64,000 nt of DNA from UBA1127 sp965116355. GTDB taxonomy: Bacteria; Chloroflexota; Dehalococcoidia; Lucifugimonadales; UBA1127. How positions within the stretch are numbered: the stretch's first letter is position 1; the number at the start of each line of letters is the position of its first letter. The DNA lies in assembly GCA_965116355.1 (NCBI GenBank), contig OZ220679.1:496001-560000 (forward strand), written 5' to 3'. The notes beneath the pieces were generated by a model, which worked only from the letters and a program-made list of their open reading frames with translations, made no database searches and had not been told where the DNA came from. A program made the translations under genes and the position numbers. Below are positions 49,854 to 59,080 of the stretch, piece after piece.

Positions 49854-51194
49854 CTAGCTCTCGCGGGCGGCGGCATCGGGCACGGCGCGGCGTGTCGGGC
49901 GCGCCCGGCCCGGTGGGCGGAGGAAGACCATGAGCACGCCCGATGCAGCGGCGGAGACGGCAAAGCTGGTGAACGCGATGGTGTAGCTCTCCGTGACGTC
50001 GTAGACGATGCCGGCGTAGATGGGGCCGAGGACGAGGCCGAACATCTGCACAAAATCCATGGTCCCGGAAATGGTGCCAAAGGCTCGCCGTCCGAAATAG
50101 GCGCCCCGCGTCGCGTTCATCGTGACCGCGCCGCCGCCCCAGCCGACGGCGTAGACGGCGATGTAGAGCACCAGCAGCGTCCATCCCGCGCCGACGTTGG
50201 TCAGGATGAGTGCCCCCACCCCCACCATGACCATGCTGACGGCCATGATGTAGCGCGGCGGGAACCGGTCAGCGAGCCAGCCGAAGCCGAGCCGGCCGAC
50301 GACGCTGGCGGTGGTCGTGGCCGCGAGAATAGTCGACGCCACCTCGAGGCTGCGCCCCGTGTCGACGAGAAAGGGCACGACGTGGAGGGATATCGCGCCC
50401 ACGGCGAATTGCCGGAGCCCGAACGCCACGGCCAGAAACCAGAACACGGGCAGCCGCAGCGCCCCGCGAAGCGTGTAGTCGCCCTCCAGGTGATCCGCCG
50501 CGGCGGCGGGCGAAGCCGTGGATCGCTCTGCGCCCGTAGTCGTGGGTGCGGGGCGCTCGCGTGGGGGGTCGCCGTCTGGCAGCATGCCGTAGTCCTCAGG
50601 ACGCGTGCGGAGAATGATGGCGAGGGGGATGCCGAGCGCCCACACCGTGAGGCCGGCCACGATCGCCGTGTCGCGCCAGCCGATTGTCGCAATGAGAATT
50701 CCCAGCACGGGAATGAACAGACCGCCGAAGCCGCTTCCGGTCAGGGAGATGCCGATGGCCAACCCCCGCTTCCGCACGAACCAGTTGGCAGGGGCGACCA
50801 GCGCGGGCACTCGCACGCCCACGGACATGCCGACGGAGATTACGCCGAGGAAGACGACGTAGAACATGACCAGGGAGTTGACCGTGCTCAGGAGAATGAA
50901 GCCGGCCCCCATCGTCATGACGCCAATGGTCATCATGCGCCGCGGACCGAAGCGGTCGACGAGGTAGCCGCCGACGGGGCCCAGCATGCCGCCCTCAAGC
51001 TGGGAGAGGGCGATGGCGCCGGAGATTGCGGCGCGGTTGGTGTCGAACTCGTCCTGCAGCGAGAGGAAGAAGACGCCGAACCCCTGCCAGTAGAAGGCGC
51101 TGCCGATGACGAGGGCGCACATGGAGGCAATGACAATCCACCAGCCGTAGAAGATGCCGGATGACCGGCCGGTTGTTGTCTCCTTGTTGCTCAT
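49854..51194 (-). CDS. MFS transporter (monocarboxylate/oxalate-like)
   Basis: 446 residues, twelve membrane helices with a charged central loop (about 205-235). IFYGWWIVIASMCALVIGSA, GPVGGYLVDRFGPRRMMTIG (the MFS motif after helix 2) and GRLGFGWLADRFPPRYIMA match the OxlT/monocarboxylate-type subfamily. Probably moves an organic acid. ATG at 51194. It is near the Rieske and arylsulfotransferase-like genes. Confidence 0.85.
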   Translation of the reverse strand: MSNKETTTGRSSGIFYGWWIVIASMCALVIGSAFYWQGFGVFFLSLQDEFDTNRAAISGAIALSQLEGGMLGPVGGYLVDRFGPRRMMTIGVMTMGAGFILLSTVNSLVMFYVVFLGVISVGMSVGVRVPALVAPANWFVRKRGLAIGISLTGSGFGGLFIPVLGILIATIGWRDTAIVAGLTVWALGIPLAIILRTRPEDYGMLPDGDPPRERPAPTTTGAERSTASPAAAADHLEGDYTLRGALRLPVFWFLAVAFGLRQFAVGAISLHVVPFLVDTGRSLEVASTILAATTTASVVGRLGFGWLADRFPPRYIMAVSMVMVGVGALILTNVGAGWTLLVLYIAVYAVGWGGGAVTMNATRGAYFGRRAFGTISGTMDFVQMFGLVLGPIYAGIVYDVTESYTIAFTSFAVSAAASGVLMVFLRPPGRARPTRRAVPDAAARES

Positions 51195-51244
51195 GCAACT
51201 CCACTGTGCCGGAATTGGCGGAGGGTCCGGGCCCCTACCGGGAA

Positions 51245-52228
51245 CTACGTGACACCAATGGCCAGCAGCACTGCTCCGATCCCGGACAGGGCAATGCCGG
51301 TCAGGACTCGGAGGCTGAAGCTCTCCAGGTTTCGGTTGAAAATGAAGCTCAGCGTCGGGACAAAGACGACGCCGAGGCGCGCCAGCGGGGTAACCAGGGA
51401 GACGGGGGCAATTGCCAGGGCGGCGAAGCGGAAGAGCTGCGCCAGGAAGACGGCGACGGCGCTGGCGGAGAACATCGGGACCACACTGAGGCTGAAGCCC
51501 CGGAGGTCCCGTATCCGCCCGGGAATGGCCAGGGCCAGGATGAGCACGCCGGCGGCAGCGATGTAGGCAACCATGCCGCCCGCGATGCCGAGGCCCGTGT
51601 CCTCCAGCGCGTACCTGATCATGATGGGGCTTGTGCCGTACGCCGCGGCGGAGAGGAGCCCAAAGGAGTACCCCTCGACGTAGCGGGGATCGGTGGCGGC
51701 GTTGCGTCTCGGCGGGGCAGCGGCCGACGACTGAGCGCCCGACGGCGGCGCGCCCGCGGGCTGTGTTGCAGCTTGGGCGGCAGCCGGCTCGGGCTGCCGC
51801 AGGCGGCGTCGCTCGACCATGATCATCGGGCCGACCACGAGGAGCACGATGCCGACGCCCATGAGGAAATTCACCTCCTCACTGAGGACGATCACGGCGA
51901 CGACGACGGAGTAGATGGTGTTGGTGGCCTGCAGGGGCTGGGAGCGGTTCGAGCCGATGGCGTCGATGCAGCGGTAGTTGCAGTAGCGGCCGATCAAGAA
52001 GTGCAGCACGCCCGCGCCGGCCAGCAATCCGAGGGCTTCCGGCGACAGGTCAAGGGTGTCGAAAATCTGTCCGGTGGCGAGGGCGGCGATGGCGAAGAGG
52101 GGCACGCCGAGGATGACTGTTATGTAGAGTCCGAACGAGGCAGAACTGCCAATCACGCCCCGTCGGGCGGTAATGGTGCTGAAGGCAAAGGAGAGAGCCG
52201 AAAGGATGGCAAACAGGGCGCCCAGCAT
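51245..52228 (-). CDS. EamA/DMT family transporter (two-domain)
   Basis: 327 residues, about ten helices: two EamA domains separated by a Pro/Ala-rich loop (about 142-185). First domain FAILSALSFAFSTITARRGV and GSNRSQPLQATNTIYSVVVA; second YSFGLLSAAAYGTSPIMIRY and SLVTPLARLGVVFVPTLSF. ATG at 52228. It parallels the split pair at 35.1-36.0 kb. Substrate unknown. Confidence 0.82.
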   Translation of the reverse strand: MLGALFAILSALSFAFSTITARRGVIGSSASFGLYITVILGVPLFAIAALATGQIFDTLDLSPEALGLLAGAGVLHFLIGRYCNYRCIDAIGSNRSQPLQATNTIYSVVVAVIVLSEEVNFLMGVGIVLLVVGPMIMVERRRLRQPEPAAAQAATQPAGAPPSGAQSSAAAPPRRNAATDPRYVEGYSFGLLSAAAYGTSPIMIRYALEDTGLGIAGGMVAYIAAAGVLILALAIPGRIRDLRGFSLSVVPMFSASAVAVFLAQLFRFAALAIAPVSLVTPLARLGVVFVPTLSFIFNRNLESFSLRVLTGIALSGIGAVLLAIGVT

Positions 52229-52389
52229 GGCAGTTCCTATTGCAAGACTTTTGCGGCGAAGCCCCCTCACAGCGCACTTGAGGGGGGAGATATACGGGAC
52301 TATTATAGCGGCACGCATCAATGCTTGCCGTGACGGGACAGCCGTTCCCGTCAGAAGGCGGGAAAAGGTCCGCGGGAGAGGAGCGAGCA

Positions 52390-53472
52390 ATGGGCTGGTC
52401 CGACCACCATCCGAGGGGACTCCTGTACCATGACGCGTCCAAGGCGTTTCAGGGCTACACCTTGATCGCCATGTCCGGCGGCAACACCGCGTACCTGCTC
52501 GACATGGAGGGGCGCGTCTGCCACCGGTGGCGCCGCGAGGAGGGGCTCGCATACGGCCGCCTGCTGTCCAACGGCAACCTGCTCTGCCGGTCACGCGGGG
52601 CGGGCGGCACGGGGACGACGGGCGAGCAGGTCTCGGGCATTATGGAGCTGGACTGGGACGGCAACATCGTGTGGCAATACTGGGACCCGCGGGCGCACCA
52701 CGACTTCGAGCGCCTGTCGAACGGGCACACGCTTGTCGTTCGCTCTGACCCGATGCCGCAGGAGGTTTCGCGACGAGTGCGCGGCGGCCGCGGCGACATC
52801 GACGCGCCGATGGCGGGGGAGATGGTGCGAGAGGTGGACGCGGAGGGATCGACGGTCCGGGACTACAGCATGTGGCAGGCGCTGGACCCGGAGACGGACG
52901 TCATGTGCCCGTGGGAATCACGGGGCAACTGGCTGCACCAGAACGCGCTGACCGTGACGCCGGACGGTGACCTGCTGGTCAGCTTCCGGCAGATCGACCT
53001 GGTGGGTATCGTCGACAAGGACAGCGGGGAGTTCACGTGGAAGTGGGGGCCTGGCGAGATCTCTCACCAGCACCACCCGACGTACCTGGGCAACGGAAAC
53101 GTCCTGATCTTCGACAACGGGCCCCACCGCGGGGGCGTCACCTACTCGCGGGTGGTAGAGGTGAACCCGCAGACCGACAAAATCGAGTGGGAGTACGTGG
53201 GCGACCCGCCGATCTCGTTCTACAGCTTCCACATCAGCGGGTGCGAGCGGCAGCCCAACGGCAACACGCTGATCACGGAGGGCGCGCCCGGCCGCATCTT
53301 TGAGGTGACGCCTGAGAAAGAGATCGTGTGGGAGTTTGTGAACCCGCACCGGATTCCCGAGGGCGCGCAGTTCGGGAGCGGGGGGCCCAACTCCGTGTTC
53401 CGGGCGCACCGCTACACGGCAGACCACCCGGCGCTGGCGGGGCGGGACCTGACTCCAGAAACAGGCGGCTAG
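52390..53472 (+). CDS. Arylsulfotransferase (ASST)-like beta-propeller protein
   Basis: 360 residues, with repeated propeller blades: GNTAYLLDMEGRVCHRWRRE, SGIMELDWDGNIVWQYWDPR AH, HHDFERLSNGHTLVV and NWLHQNALTVTPDGDLLVS. These H-x-D/N-x2-L-x-N-G-x-h-L repeats are characteristic of the ASST family, which moves sulfuryl groups between phenols; the catalytic His is in one of the HHDF or SFHISG regions. No signal peptide is seen, so it is probably cytosolic here. ATG at 52390 after GAGAGGAG. Confidence 0.75.
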   Translation: MGWSDHHPRGLLYHDASKAFQGYTLIAMSGGNTAYLLDMEGRVCHRWRREEGLAYGRLLSNGNLLCRSRGAGGTGTTGEQVSGIMELDWDGNIVWQYWDPRAHHDFERLSNGHTLVVRSDPMPQEVSRRVRGGRGDIDAPMAGEMVREVDAEGSTVRDYSMWQALDPETDVMCPWESRGNWLHQNALTVTPDGDLLVSFRQIDLVGIVDKDSGEFTWKWGPGEISHQHHPTYLGNGNVLIFDNGPHRGGVTYSRVVEVNPQTDKIEWEYVGDPPISFYSFHISGCERQPNGNTLITEGAPGRIFEVTPEKEIVWEFVNPHRIPEGAQFGSGGPNSVFRAHRYTADHPALAGRDLTPETGG

Positions 53473-53512
53473 AGCCCATCCGACCCCGATAGTCCTCCTT
53501 CAAGGGGGGTGC

Positions 53513-54829
53513 GTGGCGAGAACCAAGACGAATACGGGCATCCCGAGGCTCGTGCGGAAGAACACGATGCTGCTGGCGTCGTCGCAGGCCTTCAGCGGCG
53601 CGGGCGGGCAGATGGTGCCGACTCTGGCGCCGGTGCTGGTCGTGCAGATGATCAACAACGCCTCGCTGGCGGGGATCGGCACGAGCATCACCGGACTGAG
53701 CAGGCTCATCATCGCGTACCCCATCGGCCGGCTCACGGACGCCTTCGGACGGCGGGCGGGCGTGGTGCTGGGGCTGCTGCTGACGGGCTGCGGGGCGGGC
53801 ATCATCGGCGCGTCGGCGATCCTGCAGAACTTCCCGGGCTTCCTCTTCGGGCTGCTCGTCATGGGGCTTGGCACGGGCGCGGTGCAGCAGCTGCGCGTGG
53901 CGGCCGCGGACATGTACCCGCCGACTAGGCGCGCGGAGGGCCTGGGGCTCGTGCTGACGGGCTCGCTGGTGGGTGCGATCTTCGGGCCGATTCTCATCCG
54001 CGCGTCGGAGGCGCTGGCGCCGAGCTTCGACCTGGAGCCGATCGCGCTGGCGTGGTTCTTCGTGCCGATGGCGGTCATCGGGAGCATTACGCTCATCATG
54101 CGGGTGCGGCCGGACCCGAAAGAGATCGCGAGCAACTTGACCGACTACTGGCCGGACTACGTTCCACCGCCGGCGGCGCAGGGAGGCGTGCCTCCGAAGG
54201 TGAGCATCGTCACCTTCCTGAAGGAGTACCCCAAGCTGACCGCCTTCGTGTCCATGTTCAGCGTGCAGGGCAACATGAATATGATGATGGCCATGACATC
54301 GCTGGCGCTCAACGAGCATGGCTTCCCGCTGTCGGCGATATCGCTTTCGGTAGCCATCCACGTCATAGGGATGTTCGGCTTCTCGATCCCCATCGGGCGG
54401 ATCGCCGACCGCATCGGCAGGCGCAACACAATGCTGGTGGGCGTCTTCGTAGCGGCGGCGGGCACGTGGTTCATCGTGGCGACGCCGTACTACTGGATCA
54501 TCACGACGGGCACGTTCCTGGTGGGGCTCGGCTGGTCGGGCGTGAACATATCGGCGACGGCGTTGTACGCGGATACGACGCCACCGTCGGCTCGGGGTCG
54601 GGTCATCGGCGCGAACGACACATTCACGGCATCAGCGGCGATCGGGATGCCTATCGTGGGCGGCGTGGTCATCGAGACGATGGGACTGCCCATGTTGGGG
54701 TTCTTCGGCATGGCGCTGATGGTCCCGGCCCTGTTCTTCCTGCTGCGGCTGCGCGAACGCTACCCGGGCTCGTACGAGTCCCCAAGCCGCAAGCCCCAGG
54801 CGCCGGTAGGGGGCGAGCCGAGCGGATAG
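53513..54829 (+). CDS. MFS transporter
   Basis: 438 residues, twelve membrane helices. ITGLSRLIIAYPIGRLTDAF followed by GRRAGVV is the motif after helix 2, and FSIPIGRIADRIGRRNTMLV is its second-half counterpart. A central loop lies near 210-235 (NLTDYWPDYVPPPAAQGG). GTG at 53513 follows AAGGGGGGT. It follows the ASST-like gene on the same strand, so a joint transport/modification role is possible but unproven. Confidence 0.85.
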   Translation: MARTKTNTGIPRLVRKNTMLLASSQAFSGAGGQMVPTLAPVLVVQMINNASLAGIGTSITGLSRLIIAYPIGRLTDAFGRRAGVVLGLLLTGCGAGIIGASAILQNFPGFLFGLLVMGLGTGAVQQLRVAAADMYPPTRRAEGLGLVLTGSLVGAIFGPILIRASEALAPSFDLEPIALAWFFVPMAVIGSITLIMRVRPDPKEIASNLTDYWPDYVPPPAAQGGVPPKVSIVTFLKEYPKLTAFVSMFSVQGNMNMMMAMTSLALNEHGFPLSAISLSVAIHVIGMFGFSIPIGRIADRIGRRNTMLVGVFVAAAGTWFIVATPYYWIITTGTFLVGLGWSGVNISATALYADTTPPSARGRVIGANDTFTASAAIGMPIVGGVVIETMGLPMLGFFGMALMVPALFFLLRLRERYPGSYESPSRKPQAPVGGEPSG

Positions 54830-54892
54830 CGCTTGCCGCCGGTGACGGGGGTGTGTACATTCTTGCCATCACGCCCGACATGGAGGGAACTC

Positions 54893-55081
54893 ATGCCTGC
54901 GTTTGCTGCGGGACAACGGGTGCGCGTCAAGGAAGCCATTGGCGAGCTGCCGGACAGCTGGACGGGGCGCGAGGCGGTAGTGGTTGAGCCGGCGCCGCGG
55001 GACCAGGGGCTGCTGGTGCGCTTCGACGACGAGCCGAACCGCACGTACGCCGTGGCGGAGGACTGCCTGGAAGCGGCGTAG
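54893..55081 (+). CDS. Small SH3-like domain protein 1
   Basis: 62 residues: MPAFAAGQRVRVKEAIGELP, then EAVVVEPAPRDQGLLVRFDD and a YAVAEDCLE end. The pattern GQRVRVKE...GxxGxVV...hxVRFDD resembles small KOW/SH3-like barrels. ATG at 54893 after GGAGGG. A related gene follows at 55134. Confidence 0.6.
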   Translation: MPAFAAGQRVRVKEAIGELPDSWTGREAVVVEPAPRDQGLLVRFDDEPNRTYAVAEDCLEAA

Positions 55082-55133
55082 CCGGCGGAGCGGCAGCGGC
55101 CGCACTGCGTATTTCGGGGAGCTGGAGGGCAGG

Positions 55134-55352
55134 ATGGCGCTGTTTGAAGAAGGACAACGGGTGAAGATAAATCGGGAGGCCACGGATCCGCCTGCCCCAC
55201 GTGCGCTCTTCGACAGGACCGGCTACATCCTGAAGGTGATCGACTTCTTCGAAGGTGTCAAGAAGGAGGGCGACCCACAGGAGTACATGGTCTGGTTCGA
55301 CGGCGACTCACAGCCGAAGTCGGCACAGGAGGGCTGGCTGATCGCGATCTAG
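55134..55352 (+). CDS. Small SH3-like domain protein 2
   Basis: 72 residues: MALFEEGQRVKINREATDPP, then RTGYILKVIDFFEGVKKEGD and YMVWFDGDSQPKSAQEGWLI. The N-terminal FxxGQRV[RK][VI] and the C-terminal V-[RW]-F-D match the preceding gene, so the two look like diverged tandem paralogues. ATG at 55134 after GGAGGGCAGG. Function unknown. Confidence 0.6.
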   Translation: MALFEEGQRVKINREATDPPAPRALFDRTGYILKVIDFFEGVKKEGDPQEYMVWFDGDSQPKSAQEGWLIAI

Positions 55353-55392
55353 GCGTCGGGACGCCTAACTTGGAATCCAAACGGCCCCGCTC

Positions 55393-55419
55393 GTTCGCCC
55401 TGAGCTTGTCGAAGGGCGA
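55393..55419. repeat. Dispersed palindromic repeat, copy 2 (near-identical to 4.2 kb)
   Basis: GTTCGCCCTGAGCTTGTCGA followed by AGGGCGA. It is identical to the 4214 copy over 25 bases and sits between the small SH3-like gene and the tRNA-Leu. Confidence 0.75.
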
Positions 55420-55484
55420 CAGGTGGGGCTCCTGCTTTGTCTCGCGGGGACAGCTGCGCGGCACGTCGAGTAGAGGGAGCTTGG

Positions 55485-55567
55485 TGCCGAGGGAGGGTGT
55501 CGAACCCACACGCCCTTTCGGGCAGCGGATTTTAAGTCCGCCGCGTCTACCGTTCCGCCACCTCGGC
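55485..55567 (-). tRNA. tRNA-Leu (anticodon TAA)
   Basis: The acceptor GCCGAGG pairs with CCTCGGC; the anticodon stem GCGGA/TCCGC encloses CTTAAAA. It has the long variable arm of class II tRNAs, discriminator A and encoded CCA just beyond (55484-55482). Confidence 0.93.
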
Positions 55568-55637
55568 CACAGAGAACAGTGTGCAGTGAATAGGCCGAAG
55601 GCGCAATTGGGGGAGGTGATGTGAGGGAAAGAGTTGG

Positions 55638-55710
55638 AGGCGACGGGCGGAATCGAACCGCCGAATAAGGGTTTTGCAGACCCTCGCCTTAACCACTTGG
55701 CTACGTCGCC
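55638..55710 (-). tRNA. tRNA-Cys (anticodon GCA)
   Basis: The acceptor GGCGACG pairs with CGTCGCC; the anticodon stem AGGGT/ACCCT encloses CTGCAAA. Discriminator U, as expected for tRNA-Cys, and encoded CCA. Confidence 0.93.
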
Positions 55711-55721
55711 CCTCTGTTTGG

Positions 55722-55803
55722 TGCCCAGGGCGGGACTCGAACCCACACGGGTTGCCCCACGGCCCCCTCAAGACCGCGTGTCTACCAGTTCCACCACCTG
55801 GGC
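55722..55803 (-). tRNA. tRNA-Leu (anticodon GAG)
   Basis: The acceptor GCCCAGG pairs with CCTGGGC; the anticodon stem CGGTC/GGCCG encloses TTGAGGG. Long variable arm (TGGGGCAACCCG), discriminator A and encoded CCA. Confidence 0.9.
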
Positions 55804-55927
55804 CCAAAGAAAAGCATGCCGAACCACGGCAGGTGTCGGCATATGTCATCTTCCCACCAATTCAGCGTGTCTGTCAATGCGGAACGGGTTGGCGCACCGT
55901 GCTCTGTGCGCTAGCATTGGCCCCGCC

Positions 55928-56584
55928 ATGACGACAGGACCGGACAGCCCGTTTCGCCCAGAGTTCTTCCGGCGCGAGGACGAACTGCCGGACGCGCTCT
56001 TCTACCGGGAGCCGCGGCTGGTCGTCCACATTGACGACCGGGCCATCGAGGCCGTCGGAGAGTATTTCAGCTCGAGCTTGCCCTCGGACGGCATCATCCT
56101 CGACCTGATGAGCAGCTGGCGATCGCACCTGCCGGCGGACTTCGCCCGCGAGCGACTCATCGGCCTCGGCCTCAACGCCGTGGAGTTGGCGGAGAACCCG
56201 CAGCTTGATGACCGGCTGCTGGCGGACATCAACACGGTGCGTGGGCTCCCCTTCCGCGACAACTCGCTGCATGCGGTGGTGATCACCGTGTCCATCCAGT
56301 ACATCACGCACCCGGTGGAGATCTTTCGCGAGGTGCACCGGACGCTGGAGGACTGGGGCAGCCTCCACGTCATCTACTCCAACCGGATGTTTCCCACCAA
56401 GGCCACGGCCATCTGGCGCATGCTGGACGACTACGAGCATGCGCAGCTCATCAACGCATACTTCGCCGTCGCGGGCGGCTGGGAGCAGCCGCGAACGTTG
56501 GACATCAGCCCGCACCCTAAGGGCTCATCCGACCCGGTGTACGTGGTCTCCTCGCGCAAGATGCCGGAGCCGGCCCCGGCGTAG
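55928..56584 (+). CDS. SAM-dependent methyltransferase-like protein (class I, methyltransferase type 11)
   Basis: 218 residues. GIILDLMSSWRSHLPADF near 60-77 is in the place of motif I but lacks the usual GxGxG; ADINTVRGLPFRDNSLHAVV then ITVSIQYITHPVEIFREVHR are typical motif II-IV segments. The Gly-rich loop change leaves SAM binding unproven, so this may be a divergent or inactive member. ATG at 55928, upstream tRNAs on the other strand. Substrate unknown. Confidence 0.7.
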   Translation: MTTGPDSPFRPEFFRREDELPDALFYREPRLVVHIDDRAIEAVGEYFSSSLPSDGIILDLMSSWRSHLPADFARERLIGLGLNAVELAENPQLDDRLLADINTVRGLPFRDNSLHAVVITVSIQYITHPVEIFREVHRTLEDWGSLHVIYSNRMFPTKATAIWRMLDDYEHAQLINAYFAVAGGWEQPRTLDISPHPKGSSDPVYVVSSRKMPEPAPA

Positions 56585-56610
56585 CCTCGGCTAGCGCCAT
56601 CCGGCCCCGC

Positions 56611-58014
56611 CTACCGCCGCGACCAGAACGCTGCCGTCCCCTCCGCAATCAGCATCGGCTCCGCAAGGCCCTCCACGTCCAGCACAATGACGTGGTCGCG
56701 CGCCGGGACGGAGCCGTCGGGCTCCGGGACACGCCCGGCGAAGACGAGCCGAGAGCCGTCCAGCGACCAGACGGCGTGTGAGTGTGCGTACTGGTCAAAG
56801 TAACTCAGCCAGATGAACAACTCCGGCGATGGGAGAAAGCGCACCAGCTCCCTCGGCTCCGCACCGTCGAGGCCAACCACCTTCCACACCAGCCACTCCT
56901 GCCCCTCGTCCAGGGCGGCGTAGGCCAGCCGTGAGCCGTCGGGCGACCAAGCGAAGGCTAGCGTTGGGTCGGTAACCGAGACAACGACCTCGCCCGTCTC
57001 CGTGTCCCGCACGGTGAACCCCTCAAACAGGGTCAGGCGTGGCATAAGGTTGTTGGAGTGTGCGAGGAGCGGCTGCATGGGCGACCAGAGAAAGGCGGCC
57101 GACTCTGCAACCTCGGCCAGCGCCGCAGGGTCCGAACCGTCAGCGTCGGCAGTGTGGAGCGCGACGTGTCCGGTCGACGTGAGGACGCCGTAGGCCATGC
57201 GTCGGCCGTCGTGAGAGAGGCCGGGGGCGCGGAAGCCCGCGGCTATCGGCGGGAGCTCCGTAGGCTCCAGCCTGCCGCTCCATTCGGCGGCGTACAGGCC
57301 GCCCCGGGCGTTCAGAACGGCTGCGTCGCCCGTCAGCGACCAGACGAAGTAGAGGGGCGCGCCGGAGATGACCCTTGCAGCGCCGCCGCCGGCATCGGCG
57401 TCCGCCGTGTAAAGGGTCAGGCCGGATGCGCCCGACGCCAGGAAGGCGATGTGTTCGCCGTCTGGATGCCAGTACGGGTAGTGCGGCGCACCCTGCGCAA
57501 CGAAGCCGACGCCAGAAGGGTCGTTCTGGAACACAACGGTCTCGGCGCCGGTGGCGAGGTCGATGACACGCAGGTCGACGCCGGTTCCGGGCACGCCCTC
57601 GGTCACGACCCGGGAGGCCGCAATCCGCGTGCCGTCCGGCGACCACGTCGGCCAAGCGTAGTAGGCCGAACGCGCCTGCGCCAGCCCCGCGACAGCCAGG
57701 CTCGCGACGGGCCCGGAGTTGAGGCGGGTCACCTGCTCGCGGCGGGACCCGTCGCCTCGCACGGTGTAAATGTTGCCGTCGTCACCGACATAGGCAATGC
57801 GGTCAACGACCGCCGGAGGGCTCGGCGTGGGTGAAGCGGAAACGCGCTCGGCATCGCCCCCGCACGCAGCGAAAAAGGTGGTGAATGCCGCTGCAAGGAG
57901 GGCGCAGGCCCACGCGCGAACATGTCCCGGACCGAGATCACCTCGGCCTGGGGCTCGAGCTCGGAACTTGCGGCCGCCGCCAAGTACGGCGAGCCGCGGG
58001 ACAGTGCGGAACAC
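56611..58014 (-). CDS. TolB/PD40-like beta-propeller lipoprotein
   Basis: 467 residues. A long basic N-region and a hydrophobic segment (about 36-47, CALLAAAFTTFFAAC) end in a lipobox FAAC, so it is probably exported and lipid-anchored. The mature part contains TolB-like repeats such as WPTWSPDGTRIAASR, YPYWHPDGEHIAFLA, LSHDGRRMAYG, FAWSPDGSRLAYAA and AVWSLDGSRLVFAG, giving a six-to-eight-bladed propeller. Likely scaffold or binding protein, no catalytic motif. Start at 58014, ATG. Confidence 0.78.
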   Translation of the reverse strand: MFRTVPRLAVLGGGRKFRARAPGRGDLGPGHVRAWACALLAAAFTTFFAACGGDAERVSASPTPSPPAVVDRIAYVGDDGNIYTVRGDGSRREQVTRLNSGPVASLAVAGLAQARSAYYAWPTWSPDGTRIAASRVVTEGVPGTGVDLRVIDLATGAETVVFQNDPSGVGFVAQGAPHYPYWHPDGEHIAFLASGASGLTLYTADADAGGGAARVISGAPLYFVWSLTGDAAVLNARGGLYAAEWSGRLEPTELPPIAAGFRAPGLSHDGRRMAYGVLTSTGHVALHTADADGSDPAALAEVAESAAFLWSPMQPLLAHSNNLMPRLTLFEGFTVRDTETGEVVVSVTDPTLAFAWSPDGSRLAYAALDEGQEWLVWKVVGLDGAEPRELVRFLPSPELFIWLSYFDQYAHSHAVWSLDGSRLVFAGRVPEPDGSVPARDHVIVLDVEGLAEPMLIAEGTAAFWSRR

Positions 58015-58027
58015 GGGTGGGCCGCGC

Positions 58028-58318
58028 CTACCGCATCTTACGGCCCTTGTTCAACGTGATGACACCGTCTTTCTCGATGATGCCGTCGTACAGGACGCTG
58101 CCATCCAATTCGTCGAAACCGCGGCCGTCATCGGCCTTGACGCCCGTTGATGCGAAAACCCGGAAGTTGGTGATTTTCCTGCCTGCCAGCTTGCCAGCTC
58201 GGGTGACCGCCAGCAGGGCTTCAGACTCCGGGTAGGGAAGACCACACTGGGTCGCAAGCTCAATGCGCATCTCCCGGGTCACAGCTTTCCCGCTGGACTT
58301 TCCGCCAAAAGGCCACAT
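58028..58318 (-). CDS. Small conserved-looking protein of unknown function
   Basis: 96 residues, soluble. Segments MRIELATQCGLPYPESEALLA, NFRVFASTGVKADDGRGFDE and VLYDGIIEKDGVITLNKGRK. The alternating charged/hydrophobic pattern suggests a small beta-rich fold. It is upstream of the TolB-like gene on the same strand, 13 bases apart, so cotranscribed. No family recognised. Confidence 0.55.
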   Translation of the reverse strand: MWPFGGKSSGKAVTREMRIELATQCGLPYPESEALLAVTRAGKLAGRKITNFRVFASTGVKADDGRGFDELDGSVLYDGIIEKDGVITLNKGRKMR

Positions 58319-58471
58319 TTCGGCCCCCTTTCCGCGCTCGCCGGCGCAGGGGCATCATACGCCCTTTTCCAGCTCATGTATAATCGAGCGTCCCGGGCGG
58401 TCGATGCGGAGCGGCAGTTGGAGAAAATGGAAGGGCCAGCGCGGCGCTGGCCCTTCCATCGGTGTCGTTGG

Positions 58472-58545
58472 CAGGAGCGCGAGGATTCGAACCCCGGACC
58501 GGCGGTTTTGGAGACCGCTGCTCTACCAGGCTGAGCTACGCTCCT
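58472..58545 (-). tRNA. tRNA-Trp (anticodon CCA)
   Basis: The acceptor AGGAGCG pairs with CGCTCCT; the anticodon loop CTCCAAA sits in a CGGT/ACCG stem. Discriminator G and encoded CCA, as for bacterial tRNA-Trp. Confidence 0.93.
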
Positions 58546-58558
58546 GCGTTGGTAATGG

Positions 58559-58631
58559 CGCCCCTGGAGGGACTCGAACCCCCGACGCCCTCCTTAGGAC
58601 GGAGGCGCTCTATCCTCTGAGCTACAGGGGC
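58559..58631 (-). tRNA. tRNA-Arg (anticodon CCT)
   Basis: The acceptor GCCCCTG pairs with CAGGGGC; the anticodon stem CCTCC/GGAGG encloses GTCCTAA. Discriminator G and encoded CCA. It borders the defence island. Confidence 0.93.
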
Positions 58632-58777
58632 ATGGTGGAGATAGGGGGATTCAGAAGCAAATACGATTATAGCAGCAATGGGCTCGAATTCCCACACTCA
58701 TTCCCACAACAATCAAGAATAGAGTTCACCCTTCCACTCTCCGGCGAGCTGACCCGTGAACCAAGCGAACGCTATCG

Positions 58778-59080
58778 CTAGAAGTAGGGCGGATAGAAGG
58801 GAAGACCCAGCATCTGTAGGAGTGTGGCGAGCAAAAGGCTGGTCACAGCCACGGCGACCCAGAAGCGGGGTGAATTCCACAGCCGCCACGTGGTGCTGCC
58901 TGCCCCATACCACGCCTCGTTCCAAGCTTCATGGGCATCCAGTGGCAACGTCGCCTTGCGCCGGTCGCGTTCCCTGTTAATGATGCGTTGGGCCCGATGC
59001 AGGCCATTCAGGCGAATGCGGTTTCTCTCGTGGATGCGCAGGGTCAGCGCGGATAACCGCCTCTTGAATGCTTCCATCAT
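58778..59080 (-). CDS. Small hypothetical protein with one membrane helix
   Basis: 100 residues. A long basic N-terminal region (MMEAFKRRLSALTLRIHERN, then NRERDRRKATLP) and a single C-terminal membrane helix (about 72-90, FWVAVAVTSLLLATLLQMLG). It could be a tail-anchored or membrane-associated protein. Sited between the tRNAs and hsdM. No family recognised, so this may also be a spurious ORF. Confidence 0.45.
   Translation of the reverse strand: MMEAFKRRLSALTLRIHERNRIRLNGLHRAQRIINRERDRRKATLPLDAHEAWNEAWYGAGSTTWRLWNSPRFWVAVAVTSLLLATLLQMLGLPFYPPYF

Noticed and set aside
58559..58631. tRNA-Arg as the attachment site of the right-hand island
   Set aside because: Its 3' end faces the tRNA-Trp (left), not the island, and I find no direct repeat of the tRNA end in the sequence to the right.
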